This document shows positions 1 through 7,697 of a DNA stretch of 29,746 bases, piece after piece; position 1 is the first letter of the stretch, and each line of letters begins with the position of its first letter. The DNA comes from Limnoraphis robusta CS-951 (GTDB taxonomy: Bacteria > Cyanobacteriota > Cyanobacteriia > Cyanobacteriales > Microcoleaceae), in NCBI RefSeq assembly GCF_000972705.2, contig NZ_LATL02000308.1, forward strand, positions 1 through 29,746, in the 5' to 3' direction. The position numbers were made by a program, and so were the translations under genes. A model generated the notes under the pieces. That model was not told the DNA's origin. It did not search any database and worked only from the letters and a program-made list of their open reading frames with translations.

Positions 1-40
1 GTGGCGTTGGCGAAGCCTATCCGAAGGATATAGCCGGGGG
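1..40. repeat. Cyanobacterial interspersed GCGTTGGCGAAGCC-type repeat
   Basis: The first bases carry GCGTTGGCGAAGCC followed by a short hairpin, TATCC-GAA-GGATA, then a run of G. This motif family is scattered in many copies through filamentous cyanobacterial genomes, so I read it as a dispersed repeat and not as unique sequence. It is cut by the left window edge, so its full extent is unknown. It stays open in more than one frame and may extend a reading frame (see the possible partial CDS that overlaps it). Confidence 0.55.
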
Positions 41-121
41 GATCAATTAGATGCAGCTTTAGAAAGAATTGTTATAACAAACGGGTTTTATCGTTCAATC
101 TATGCGAGATATTACTTATAA
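2..121 (+). CDS. Possible 3' end of an unidentified gene (partial)
   Basis: One frame is open from the window edge to a TAA at 119-121. It would end a protein with DQLDAALERIVITNGFYRSI and then YARYYL. The first dozen codons run through the interspersed repeat and give the low-complexity peptide WRWRSLSEGYS, which typically appears when such a repeat is read through. I do not recognise the product. The amphipathic, protein-like tail is the only argument for coding. It may instead be a decayed gene remnant, or intergenic sequence that happens to be open. Confidence 0.3.
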   Translation, partial: WRWRSLSEGYSRGDQLDAALERIVITNGFYRSIYARYYL

Positions 122-294
122 AAACTTACAGTTTTGGAGTTGAATCTTTAACCCGCTTTCTTTAATTAACCTCACCCAACTCAAAAACCTGGTTTTTATT
201 TCAAACATAACTTATTAAAACTTATTATTTTAAAGTTGAATCTTGGTTCAGAAATTTGATAAAATTAAAGTATAAATATATGTTGGTGGTAGAT

Positions 295-660
295 ATGTCT
301 ACATCAATTCAATTTATAACAGGACTGAACGAAGATATTAGTGGAGTTAGCCTTCGCAAACCGCGTAACTCCGAGAAAAAAATTGTTGTGTTAACCTTTG
401 AACGTTTACAAGCCGTCGAACAACTGCGGGCTTATCGCAAAGAAATCAAAAATTTATGGTTGCGGGATGAAGAAGGGGAAATCAAAGTAACCCCGACGGG
501 AGTAAAATTTTTCTATGTCGGAGATGATGAACTTTCCAAAGTCGAATGTACGTTTGAAGTGGAAGCAGAAGATATCTTTGAACGAGTCATGCGCTTTTTA
601 AACCGTTACGCCGAAGAAAACGGCTTTGAATATCAATCGAGTTCAAATCAAGCGAATTAA
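295..660 (+). CDS. psb28: Photosystem II assembly protein Psb28 (probably a Psb28-2-type paralogue)
   Basis: Psb28 is a small soluble protein that binds the cytoplasmic face of photosystem II assembly intermediates during biogenesis and repair and is absent from the mature complex. The family pattern is clear: IQFITG near the N-terminus, LRDEEGEI at residues 57-64, and the hallmark MRFLNRYAEENG at 99-110. The 121 residues fit a family of about 110-120. I chose ATG 295 because Psb28 proteins begin just before the IQF motif and a GGTGGT-like ribosome site precedes it. The frame stays open back to a TTG at 256, which would add 13 unlikely residues. Its divergence from the usual Psb28 sequence suggests Psb28-2, but this is inference. 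The next gene starts 23 bases downstream, so the two are probably co-transcribed. Confidence 0.85.
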   Translation: MSTSIQFITGLNEDISGVSLRKPRNSEKKIVVLTFERLQAVEQLRAYRKEIKNLWLRDEEGEIKVTPTGVKFFYVGDDELSKVECTFEVEAEDIFERVMRFLNRYAEENGFEYQSSSNQAN

Positions 661-683
661 AATAAAATTCTGAGGAAAAATTA

Positions 684-1178
684 ATGCGTGAATCAATTAC
701 CGTTCAACAACTAACAGCCGAATGGATTACTCCTGAAGCATTTCAACCCTACGGACAAGTGATTTCCGCCTCAACAGAGGGCAAAACCTACGATGAAACC
801 GATGCTCAACTGAATCTCAAAAACGGGATACCCAGATTTTACATCATGCGGCTAAACAAAAGAGGTCGCGAATTTAACAAAATTACCCGTCATATTAAAT
901 GTACTCAATGTTTAGGGTCATTAGAAGGAAAAGAGTGGTTAATGGCGGTTGCACCCCCTTCAGACAGCAATGAACCTGATTTAGAACAATTAAAAGCATT
1001 CCGTATCCCAGGCAACTGTTTTATTAAGCTAGAAGTTGGAACTTGGCACGCTGGGCCGTATTTCGAGCAGGATAGAATAGATTTCTACAATTTAGAATTA
1101 AGTAATACAAATATTGTCGATCATTTCAGTTACGATTTTATCAAAAGTAAAAACTTGCAATTTGAAATAGTTATTTAA
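684..1178 (+). CDS. Ureidoglycolate lyase family protein (AllA-like cupin)
   Basis: Family members convert ureidoglycolate to glyoxylate and urea at the end of purine/allantoin degradation. The 164-residue protein shows the expected features: WITPEAFQPYGQVI near the start (residues about 14-27), RHIKCTQCLGSLEGKEWL in the middle, a basic/aromatic KLEVGTWHAGPYF segment that forms part of the cupin active site, and the YNLELSNTNIVDH ending typical of cyanobacterial members. A GAGGA ribosome site lies 7 bases before the ATG. It follows psb28 by 23 bases. No other allantoin-pathway gene is in view, so the true substrate in this organism is unproven. Confidence is high for the family and moderate for the reaction. 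Confidence 0.78.
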   Translation: MRESITVQQLTAEWITPEAFQPYGQVISASTEGKTYDETDAQLNLKNGIPRFYIMRLNKRGREFNKITRHIKCTQCLGSLEGKEWLMAVAPPSDSNEPDLEQLKAFRIPGNCFIKLEVGTWHAGPYFEQDRIDFYNLELSNTNIVDHFSYDFIKSKNLQFEIVI

Positions 1179-1351
1179 ACCTATGCAAAAGAAAAAACAG
1201 CTTGAAATACGATGAAATTGGTGACTTTAGATACCATTATTAAATATTTATTATTGAAAGATAAATCAAACGTTATAGATTAGAATTTTCTCTGATTCAA
1301 TCAATTAGGATAGAGAGAGAAGCTGTCAGATTCAAATAAGAGCTTAAAACT

Positions 1352-3001
1352 ATGGGTTGGTTAAAGTCTCTCGCCTTAAGTATTGTGCCTGCTGTAATGG
1401 TTGCGTTACCGACAATCGCTGCGGAAACCGTCGTGTTTCCTGTAGGGAAAATGGATCTGGAGGTTTCCCTCGATACCTTAGAACATTATGCTGAAACGGG
1501 TTTACTTCCCGATAATCAACCTTTAGAAACCTATCTCAATTGGTTAACGCCCAGTGAACGACGACAAGTTCAAGAATTATTACGAACTCGTTACTCTTTT
1601 GATACTGAAGCGGCTTCCCGACTCTTAAAATCTTCGATGGTTGCTTCCTTTTTGGAGTACCTTGGAGGTTTAATTCAAACGGAATCTAGAGAAAATGGTT
1701 CAGAGGCGATTTATAATGCAATTATTGCAGCAACGGCTACCGATCCTGAAGGGTTTAATCTGATAGAGATTTTGCGGCAATTCCCCACCGAAAAAATTCA
1801 CATCGATCTTGAAGAAGCCCTAGATACAATGGTACGAGTTGTCACCTTAATTCGACAAACGAATACCCTTATTACCTCTCTAGAAGAACTAGCATCAGCC
1901 GAAGTCACAGCTTCTAGTCCGGTTGATTTTAACCAAATGCCCGACTTACGCCAACGCGGATCTCTTGAAGTTTCCAAGCAAACTTTATCTTTATTTGATT
2001 GGCAGCGAAATCGTCAATTTGAGGCAGACTTTTACCTACCGAATGCGGTAAAAGAAAAGGCCGCAACCCAACAGTCAACTCCGGTTATTGTTATTTCTCA
2101 TGGTTTAGCTTCTGATCGTTCTCGCTTTGAAGACTTAGCCCGACATTTAGCGTCTTACGGGTTTGCTGTAGCGGTTCCTCAACATCCCGGTAGTGATTAT
2201 GAAACCTTACAAAAATTACTCGCAGGTGAAGCAACAGACATCTTTGAAGTGAATCAATTTATTGATCGCCCCCGAGATATTTCTTACTTACTCAATCACC
2301 TGGAACGGTTAAACAAAAAACAACTCAATAATCAATTAAACTTAGAAAAAGTTGGTGTTTGGGGTCATTCTTTTGGGGGATATACAGCCCTAGCGTTAGC
2401 AGGTGCAACGATTGATTTTGAAAAATTGCAAGCCAGTTGCACGCCGGAAAATAAAATCGTTAATCCCTCAATGTTTTTGCAATGTCGCGCTTTAGAATTA
2501 CCTCAAGCTGAGTATCAATTCCGCGATCCGCGTGTGAAAGCTGTGGTCGTACTCAACCCCGTTAATAGTGGTCTTTTAGGTGAATTAGGATTGAGTAAAA
2601 TCTCAATTCCGGTAATGATGGGAGCGAGTAGTGCAGATTTGCTTGCACCTGCCGTTTTAGAACAAATTCAATCTTTTACTTGGTTAACGACTTCTGATCG
2701 TTATTTAGTCATCAAACGGGGTGATAGTCACTTTTTTGATGTGAATAAATCTAACATGAGTGAAATTCCGGGAATGGGCGGATTATTATCACCCGGAGTT
2801 GAAGTAACACGCAACTATATGAACGCTTTGAGTGTTGCCTTTTTTGGAGCCTATGTTACTGAAGATCTCCAATATAAACCCTATTTGCAAGCCGCCTATG
2901 GTCAGGAAATTGGAGAAGATCCCTATACGTTGAGTGTGTTAAAATCTCTGACTCCCACAGAGTTTTCTAAAGTAGTTAGCGGGAATATTGCAGGAAATTA
3001 G
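1352..3001 (+). CDS. Secreted DUF1400-alpha/beta hydrolase
   Basis: This is a 549-residue protein with a short signal-like N-terminus (hydrophobic residues about 5-23, ending in TIAAET). A DUF1400-type helical region follows (about 25-130) with the motif LNWLTPSERRQVQELL; in cyanobacteria this region precedes lipase- or dienelactone-hydrolase-like enzymes. The C-terminal alpha/beta hydrolase fold begins near residue 243 with VIVISHGLASD (oxyanion region). It has the nucleophile elbow GHSFGG with Ser340, a likely acid near Asp429 and a likely catalytic His in GDSH at 460. The length and domain order match the family. The substrate cannot be read from sequence; an esterase or lipase acting in the periplasm or outside the cell is the natural guess. 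It stands alone: 173 bases separate it from the gene before, and a repeat cluster follows. Confidence 0.8.
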   Translation: MGWLKSLALSIVPAVMVALPTIAAETVVFPVGKMDLEVSLDTLEHYAETGLLPDNQPLETYLNWLTPSERRQVQELLRTRYSFDTEAASRLLKSSMVASFLEYLGGLIQTESRENGSEAIYNAIIAATATDPEGFNLIEILRQFPTEKIHIDLEEALDTMVRVVTLIRQTNTLITSLEELASAEVTASSPVDFNQMPDLRQRGSLEVSKQTLSLFDWQRNRQFEADFYLPNAVKEKAATQQSTPVIVISHGLASDRSRFEDLARHLASYGFAVAVPQHPGSDYETLQKLLAGEATDIFEVNQFIDRPRDISYLLNHLERLNKKQLNNQLNLEKVGVWGHSFGGYTALALAGATIDFEKLQASCTPENKIVNPSMFLQCRALELPQAEYQFRDPRVKAVVVLNPVNSGLLGELGLSKISIPVMMGASSADLLAPAVLEQIQSFTWLTTSDRYLVIKRGDSHFFDVNKSNMSEIPGMGGLLSPGVEVTRNYMNALSVAFFGAYVTEDLQYKPYLQAAYGQEIGEDPYTLSVLKSLTPTEFSKVVSGNIAGN

Positions 3002-3063
3002 ACGTAGAACTTTGCCGGGTAAAAATTAGCGATCGCATTTCGAGTTCAATGCCTGTTCAATGC

Positions 3064-3184
3064 CAGGGATTAAAATCCCTGTCTAAAAATTCTAGTCCTC
3101 TTCAGAGAACTAATTGGTAAAAGTTTAACATTTCCAGTCCGTTTTAACGGACTTCTATTATTAGCCCGGAAATTAATTTCCGGG
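3064..3184. repeat. Cluster of three perfect short palindromes (interspersed repeat)
   Basis: Three hairpin-forming palindromes lie in 121 bases. CAGGGATT/AATCCCTG with a 2-base loop is at 3064-3081. AGTCCGTT/AACGGACT with a 2-base loop is at 3136-3153. CCCGGAAATT/AATTTCCGGG with no loop is at 3165-3184. Sequences of this form, with a CCCGGAAATTAATTTCCGGG core, recur in intergenic regions of Oscillatoriales genomes. They fill the gap between the hydrolase and the nuclease pair. No transposase or clear target-site duplication is visible. Confidence 0.7.
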
Positions 3185-3256
3185 TCAAAGTCTGTGCGTT
3201 AAAATAAAACTAAAACAAACAGAGCTATACTAATAGATAAATACGGAGGCTGGAAA

Positions 3257-4414
3257 ATGTTATTAGAATTAAAACGGATTGATGTTCCCCCTGGTCATAA
3301 AGTCTTGTTAACAGATGTTAGTTGGCTAGAGTTTGAAACAATTTTAGAGGAGTTGGGAGAACATCGGGCTGCTAGAATTGCTTATGATCGCGGAACTTTA
3401 GAAATTATGACCCCTTTACCCGAACACGAAGTTGACAAAGTTTTTATCGGTGACTTTATCAAAGCTTTACTCGAAGAAATGGATATAGAGTTTTATCCGC
3501 TCGGTTCAACGACGTTTAAAAATGAGTTGATGAAGCAAGGGATAGAACCGGATGATTGTTTTTATATTGAGAATGAAGCCGCAGTCAGAGGTAAAGATAG
3601 ATTAGATTTAACGATTGATCCCCCGCCCGATTTGGCTTTGGAAATAGATGTCACTTCTCGCACCCATCCCAATATTTATGCGGCGTTGGGGGTTGGGGAA
3701 CTGTGGCGGTTTGAGAAGGGAAAACTGCAAATTAATTTGTTGCAATCGGGACAATATGTGGAGTCGGAATTTAGCCCCCATTTTCCCAATTTCCCCCTCA
3801 AAGAAATTATTCCAGAATATTTAAAGCGGGCGAAAACCGAAGGCCGAAATAAAACCATGAAAGCCTTTAGAACTTGGGTAAAAGAACAAATTTCAAATGC
3901 TGACGTTAATCAGTCTTTATCAATACAACCTCGAAGGAAAATAAATTGGAACTGGTTTGATCTCGCGATCTGCGGACAAGACGGACAGTTAAAGCTGATT
4001 GTTGAAGTAAAAATTAACCCGGAAGCCAGTTTAAGTTTAAATTGGGCGGCTCAAATCTACCATTATATGTATGCTTCTGGTATGGCCAAAACCCCTTTTT
4101 TTCTGCTGGCTCACCCTCAAGTTTTTTACCTGTGGAAAACCTCGGAAAATGCCTCAGAAAATCTGATAGAACCCACCTACCAAATCGATCCTAAACCCCT
4201 TTTGAAACCCTATTTTGAGAAATCGGGTGTCTCTCCTGGAAAAATTAGCGAGTCAAGCTTTGTAATGATTGTGTGTTCCTGGTTCAATGAGGTATTGTTG
4301 GGAATAAAAAGAGAAAATGAAGTTGATTTTAAAAATCAAGATTGGCTGTTTGAGTCCGGGTTGGTTGATGCAATTAGAGGCGGACAGGTTATAAACGATG
4401 AACGTCTATGTTGA
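3257..4414 (+). CDS. Uma2-family nuclease fused to a second PD-(D/E)XK-like domain
   Basis: Residues about 1-195 form a Uma2 (DUF820) domain, a restriction-endonuclease-like fold abundant in cyanobacteria. It has LTDVSWLEFE, RIAYDRGTLEIMTPLPEHE, IEPDDCFY (Asp99/Asp100) and PPDLALEIDVTS (Asp125, Glu129, Asp131). A linker (about 196-230) leads to a second domain (about 231-385) with Asp235 in NWFDLAICGQDG and the pair Glu250-Val-Lys252 in LIVEVKIN, which is the D-x(n)-E-x-K layout of another PD-(D/E)XK nuclease. Plain Uma2 proteins are about 190-230 residues, so 385 is about twice normal. A strong GGAGG site ends 7 bases before the ATG. The last 17 bases overlap the start of the PIN-domain gene, implying translational coupling. 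The biological role of Uma2 proteins is not settled; nuclease activity is inferred from the fold. Confidence 0.75.
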   Translation: MLLELKRIDVPPGHKVLLTDVSWLEFETILEELGEHRAARIAYDRGTLEIMTPLPEHEVDKVFIGDFIKALLEEMDIEFYPLGSTTFKNELMKQGIEPDDCFYIENEAAVRGKDRLDLTIDPPPDLALEIDVTSRTHPNIYAALGVGELWRFEKGKLQINLLQSGQYVESEFSPHFPNFPLKEIIPEYLKRAKTEGRNKTMKAFRTWVKEQISNADVNQSLSIQPRRKINWNWFDLAICGQDGQLKLIVEVKINPEASLSLNWAAQIYHYMYASGMAKTPFFLLAHPQVFYLWKTSENASENLIEPTYQIDPKPLLKPYFEKSGVSPGKISESSFVMIVCSWFNEVLLGIKRENEVDFKNQDWLFESGLVDAIRGGQVINDERLC

Positions 4415-5000
4415 GACAAACTTTGTTCTAGAATTAGCTTTCATGCAAGAACAGTACGAAAGCTGTTTGCAAATTATTGAACTTTGTAGAGGCAATAAAA
4501 TTCATTTAGTGATTCCAGCCTACAGTCTGGTAGAACCCTATGAAAAAATGATTCGCTATGAAAAAAATAGAAGAAGACTGTCTGGGGAATTGAAGATTGA
4601 GTTAGAACAACTCGGTCGTTCTCAAAGCTATTCTGAACAGGTCAATTTATTTCGGGATTTAACCAGTTTTTTGGTTCGGACTCAGGAAGATCAAAAGCAG
4701 AGATTACAGGATACAATTACTCAGTTGGTTCAGCTTGCAGAGATCATTCCTTTAAATGAAGAAATTATTTTAGCAGCAATTTCTTTTCAAACTGAACTTG
4801 ACCTGACTCCACAAGATTCTATCGTTTATGCTTCTGTTATTAGCCATCTTAGCAATATAACGGGCAGCAATAACGGTTTTTTGAATCGCAACTCAAAAGA
4901 TTTTGGCACTCCCGATATTATTAATAGTTTGGCATCCTACAACTGTCGAATTTTATTTAGCTTCGAGAACGGACTGGGTTACATTCGTAGTCAAATTTAA
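4398..5000 (+). CDS. PIN-domain protein (VapC-like nuclease fold)
   Basis: A 200-residue protein starting MNVYVETNFVLELA, the first strand of a PIN domain with Glu6 in the place usually held by the first catalytic Asp. Later acidic positions fit the fold: Glu46 in SLVEPYEK, Asp140 in TPQDSIVYASV, and Asp168 in NRNSKDFGTPDI. PIN domains are metal-dependent RNases, and many act as VapC toxins. This one is longer than a typical VapC (about 130-140 residues) because of a charged helical insert at about 50-105. No small antitoxin gene precedes it; it overlaps the Uma2-fusion gene by 17 bases. The family is fairly clear. Toxin function is not shown. Confidence 0.7.
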   Translation: MNVYVETNFVLELAFMQEQYESCLQIIELCRGNKIHLVIPAYSLVEPYEKMIRYEKNRRRLSGELKIELEQLGRSQSYSEQVNLFRDLTSFLVRTQEDQKQRLQDTITQLVQLAEIIPLNEEIILAAISFQTELDLTPQDSIVYASVISHLSNITGSNNGFLNRNSKDFGTPDIINSLASYNCRILFSFENGLGYIRSQI

Positions 5001-5116
5001 TCAATTGGTGTATGATCGATCATGCGATCGCCAAATTTCTCGCTTCAAATCAGCGATAATAGAAACAGGCAAAAATCGAGTATCCTAAGAGAACTGCAAA
5101 CTCATCCCCACCCATT

Positions 5117-5779
5117 ATGAGACTTGAGGAAGCTGTAGAATTTGCTGAAAACCCTGAACCCCGGTGTCCTTGCGTGCTGTTGTTGGACACCTCCGCCTCG
5201 ATGCAAGGTGTACCCATTGATGCTCTCAATGACGGCTTGAACACGTTTAGACAGGATTTAGTTCGCGATGAACTGGCAAAAAAACGAGTCGAAGTTGCCA
5301 TCATCTCCTTTGATAATCAGGTTAAAATTATACAAGATTTTGTGACGGCTGATCAGTTTGAACCCCCGATGTTAACAGCACAGGGACAAACGTTTATGGG
5401 AACGGCGATTAACCAAGCCCTTGATTTAGTTGCCGCCCGTAAAGCCGAATATCGTAATAATGGTATTGCCTATTATCGCCCCTGGGTTTTTCTCATTACT
5501 GATGGTGAACCGCAGGGCGAGTCGGAACGAATGGCGAACCAAGCGGCTGAACGAATTAAGCAAGAAGAAGCCAATAAACAGGTTGCTTTTTTTGCGGTTG
5601 GAGTCGAAGGGGCGAATATGGAACGCCTGAGTTTAATCGTCGAACGCGCTCCTTTAAAATTAAAAGGATTAGACTTTCGAGAAATGTTTATTTGGCTGTC
5701 TGCGAGTATGCAGATGGTATCTCATTCTAAAGTTGATGAACAAGTTGCTTTACCGCCACCGGGATGGGGAGCCGTTTAA
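5117..5779 (+). CDS. TerY-like von Willebrand factor A domain protein
   Basis: A 220-residue single-domain vWA protein. The metal-ion-dependent adhesion site is complete: DTSASM with Asp24, Ser26 and Ser28; the Thr position at about 92 in GQTFMGTAI; and Asp129 in FLITDGEP. The phrase CVLLLDTSASMQG...IDALNDGL is characteristic of TerY-type cytoplasmic vWA proteins. There is no signal peptide or membrane segment. It sits 64 bases upstream of a PP2C phosphatase gene on the same strand, the arrangement of the TerY-P triad (vWA, PP2C, protein kinase) described from comparative genomics of tellurite-resistance-associated systems. Such a module is thought to couple phosphorylation state to a vWA scaffold. 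No kinase gene is nearby. Confidence 0.82.
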   Translation: MRLEEAVEFAENPEPRCPCVLLLDTSASMQGVPIDALNDGLNTFRQDLVRDELAKKRVEVAIISFDNQVKIIQDFVTADQFEPPMLTAQGQTFMGTAINQALDLVAARKAEYRNNGIAYYRPWVFLITDGEPQGESERMANQAAERIKQEEANKQVAFFAVGVEGANMERLSLIVERAPLKLKGLDFREMFIWLSASMQMVSHSKVDEQVALPPPGWGAV

Positions 5780-5843
5780 TCAAATCTGCCCATTTCTAAT
5801 CATTATTCGCTGATTTTTGAGCCTTTTCTTTACGGGATATCCC

Positions 5844-6611
5844 ATGTCTAACTGTGACTCCAACTGGCAAATTGTATCCGCATCAGTACGGGGAAGAAGC
5901 CACGAAAAAAGTGATCTTCCCTGTCAAGATGCTTATTGCTACAAAAGATTATCAGATGATATTTTAATTGTGGCGGTGGCTGATGGAGCGGGTTCAGCAA
6001 GATTATCAGAAATTGGCTCAAGAGTAGCAGTACAAACGGCTGTGAATACTTTGGCTCAAACGATTATTCATCCGTCTTCAGAACTTGAAGAAATCGACTG
6101 GAAAGAACGGTTAACAGATACATTGAGTGCTGCAAAAATGGCAATCGAAGTCGAAGCTGCCGTTCAAGAAGTCGAAATTCGAGAGTTAGCAACAACGCTG
6201 ATTTTAACCCTCGCAACATCAGATTTTGTAGCCGTTGCTCAAGTGGGAGATGGGGCGGCTGTTGTCGAAGATAAACAGGGAAAAATCGAGGCGATAACGC
6301 AACCCGAACAGGGTGAATATTTGAATGAAACGAAATTTTTGATTGGGCTTGATGCGGTGGAAACAGCACAGATTAACGTTTGGCAAGGTGAGCCTGCTCA
6401 TTTAGCAGTGTTCTCAGACGGCTTACAAATGTTAGCATTAAAAATGCCCGAAGGAACACCTCATAAGCCTTTCTTTTCGCCGCTTTTTCAGTTTATCTCA
6501 ACAGTGACAGATCAAACCGAGGCTCAAGAACAGTTAGAATCTTTTTTGCGATCGCCTCGGGTCACTCAACGAACCGATGATGATCTAACGCTAATTCTAG
6601 CATCATTATAG
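5844..6611 (+). CDS. PP2C-family serine/threonine phosphatase (TerY-P type)
   Basis: A 255-residue metal-dependent protein phosphatase of the compact PP2C_2 type. Visible motifs: GRSHEKSDLPCQDAY (Asp29), VAVADGAGSARLSEIGSR (Asp47-Gly48), ATTLILTL followed by VAQVGDGAAVV (Asp136), VFSDGLQML (Asp192-Gly193), and RTDDDLTLI (Asp245-247) near the end. These supply the usual metal-binding carboxylates. I placed the start at ATG 5844, just before the conserved WQIVSASVRG and with ACGGGA as a weak ribosome site. The frame is open to a TTG at 5817, which would add nine residues. It follows the vWA gene by 64 bases and probably dephosphorylates a partner of it. The third member of the usual triad, a Ser/Thr kinase, is missing here. 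Confidence 0.83.
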   Translation: MSNCDSNWQIVSASVRGRSHEKSDLPCQDAYCYKRLSDDILIVAVADGAGSARLSEIGSRVAVQTAVNTLAQTIIHPSSELEEIDWKERLTDTLSAAKMAIEVEAAVQEVEIRELATTLILTLATSDFVAVAQVGDGAAVVEDKQGKIEAITQPEQGEYLNETKFLIGLDAVETAQINVWQGEPAHLAVFSDGLQMLALKMPEGTPHKPFFSPLFQFISTVTDQTEAQEQLESFLRSPRVTQRTDDDLTLILASL

Positions 6612-6734
6612 CACATTAATTGATTCAAAATCAAATCTGCGATAAAAATCCGGTTATTACAGCCAAATGAATGAGTAATTAGTTGTATGACCCTCAAATT
6701 GGGTTAAGCCTTTTCTGTGTCTCTCTCAACTGAT

Positions 6735-7634
6735 ATGAATCAACGTTTTCTACTCAAAACCATACTAATTTCCAGCCTAGTTCTTCTAGGCACTCCTGCT
6801 TTATTATACCTCGCATTGATGCTGAGACGACCTTTACCAACAGCTAAACAACAACAACTGTTTCAAGGCATTACTTACCAACGCATTCGCCGTTCACAAC
6901 CCAATTCTTTAATGATTCATATTGTTAAAGTTGACTTAAAAACACCGGGAATTGAACTGTTAGTGACACCTGGAGAACCCGGAGAAGATGATCGGGATAT
7001 TGCCGCTCAAACCACATCAGAATTTTTACAAAAACATGACTTACAACTGGCAATTAATGGCAGTTTCTTTCATCCGTTTTATGTGAATAGTCCGATAGAT
7101 TATTTTCCCTATTCAGGAGATCGGGTTAATATCTTAGGACAAGCAATTTCTCAGGGTAAAATCTATTCAAGCGTCAATAAAGACTGGCCAGTGCTGTGTA
7201 TTTCTCCTGAAAAAAAGGCAGAAATATTAACCGATACTTGTCCAGAAAATACCGTTCAAGGAATAGCAGGAAATCTCGTTTTAATTGATCAAGGTAAACC
7301 TGTTCAATCCCAAAAATTCTCAGATTTCAATAAAAAATTTCCTCGAACTGCTGTGGCAATTGATCAGTCTGGGGAAACCTTATGGTTAATATTAATCGAT
7401 GGTCGTCAAGGGTTGTATAGTGAAGGCGCAACATTAGCCACTTTAACGAATATTATCCTAGAAATAGAAGGGGTAGAAACGGCGTTAAATTTGGATGGAG
7501 GCGGTTCCACAACGTTAGTGATTTCCCAGGGAATTAACACTAAAGTTTTAAATGCACCCTTTCATAGTCGAATCCCCATGCGTCAGCGTCCCATCGCCAA
7601 TCATTTAGGAATTTACGCCTTACCTGTTGAATAA
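6735..7634 (+). CDS. Membrane-anchored phosphodiester glycosidase family protein (NAGPA domain)
   Basis: A 299-residue protein. Residues about 8-30 form one hydrophobic segment (KTILISSLVLLGTPALLYLALML), acting as an N-terminal anchor or signal. The rest matches the NAGPA/phosphodiester glycosidase domain: LAINGSFFHPFY (about 105-116), KFPRTAVAIDQSG (about 201-213), and the hallmark LNLDGGGSTTLV (251-262). The human member uncovers mannose-6-phosphate on lysosomal enzymes; bacterial members are thought to act on cell-surface glycan phosphodiesters. I used ATG 6735 because the hydrophobic anchor starts immediately after it; a GTG at 6717 would add six residues. It faces the next gene tail-to-tail, with 63 bases between. 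Confidence 0.8.
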   Translation: MNQRFLLKTILISSLVLLGTPALLYLALMLRRPLPTAKQQQLFQGITYQRIRRSQPNSLMIHIVKVDLKTPGIELLVTPGEPGEDDRDIAAQTTSEFLQKHDLQLAINGSFFHPFYVNSPIDYFPYSGDRVNILGQAISQGKIYSSVNKDWPVLCISPEKKAEILTDTCPENTVQGIAGNLVLIDQGKPVQSQKFSDFNKKFPRTAVAIDQSGETLWLILIDGRQGLYSEGATLATLTNIILEIEGVETALNLDGGGSTTLVISQGINTKVLNAPFHSRIPMRQRPIANHLGIYALPVE

Positions 7635-7697
7635 AAAGCCGATCATTTTGCTCACTTTAAAAGTCTAAATTATTAGAAAGTTAAGCATGATCTCACT

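Noticed and set aside
3257..5000. Classic VapBC toxin-antitoxin operon
   Set aside because: The upstream gene is a 385-residue double-nuclease-like protein, not a small DNA-binding antitoxin, and the PIN protein is longer than usual VapC.
4903..5088. 61-codon frame overlapping the PIN gene end
   Set aside because: It shares most of its length with the PIN gene in another frame, has no ribosome site and has no family resemblance.
6064..6369. 101-codon frame on the - strand
   Set aside because: It is antisense to the PP2C gene and lacks any recognisable motif.
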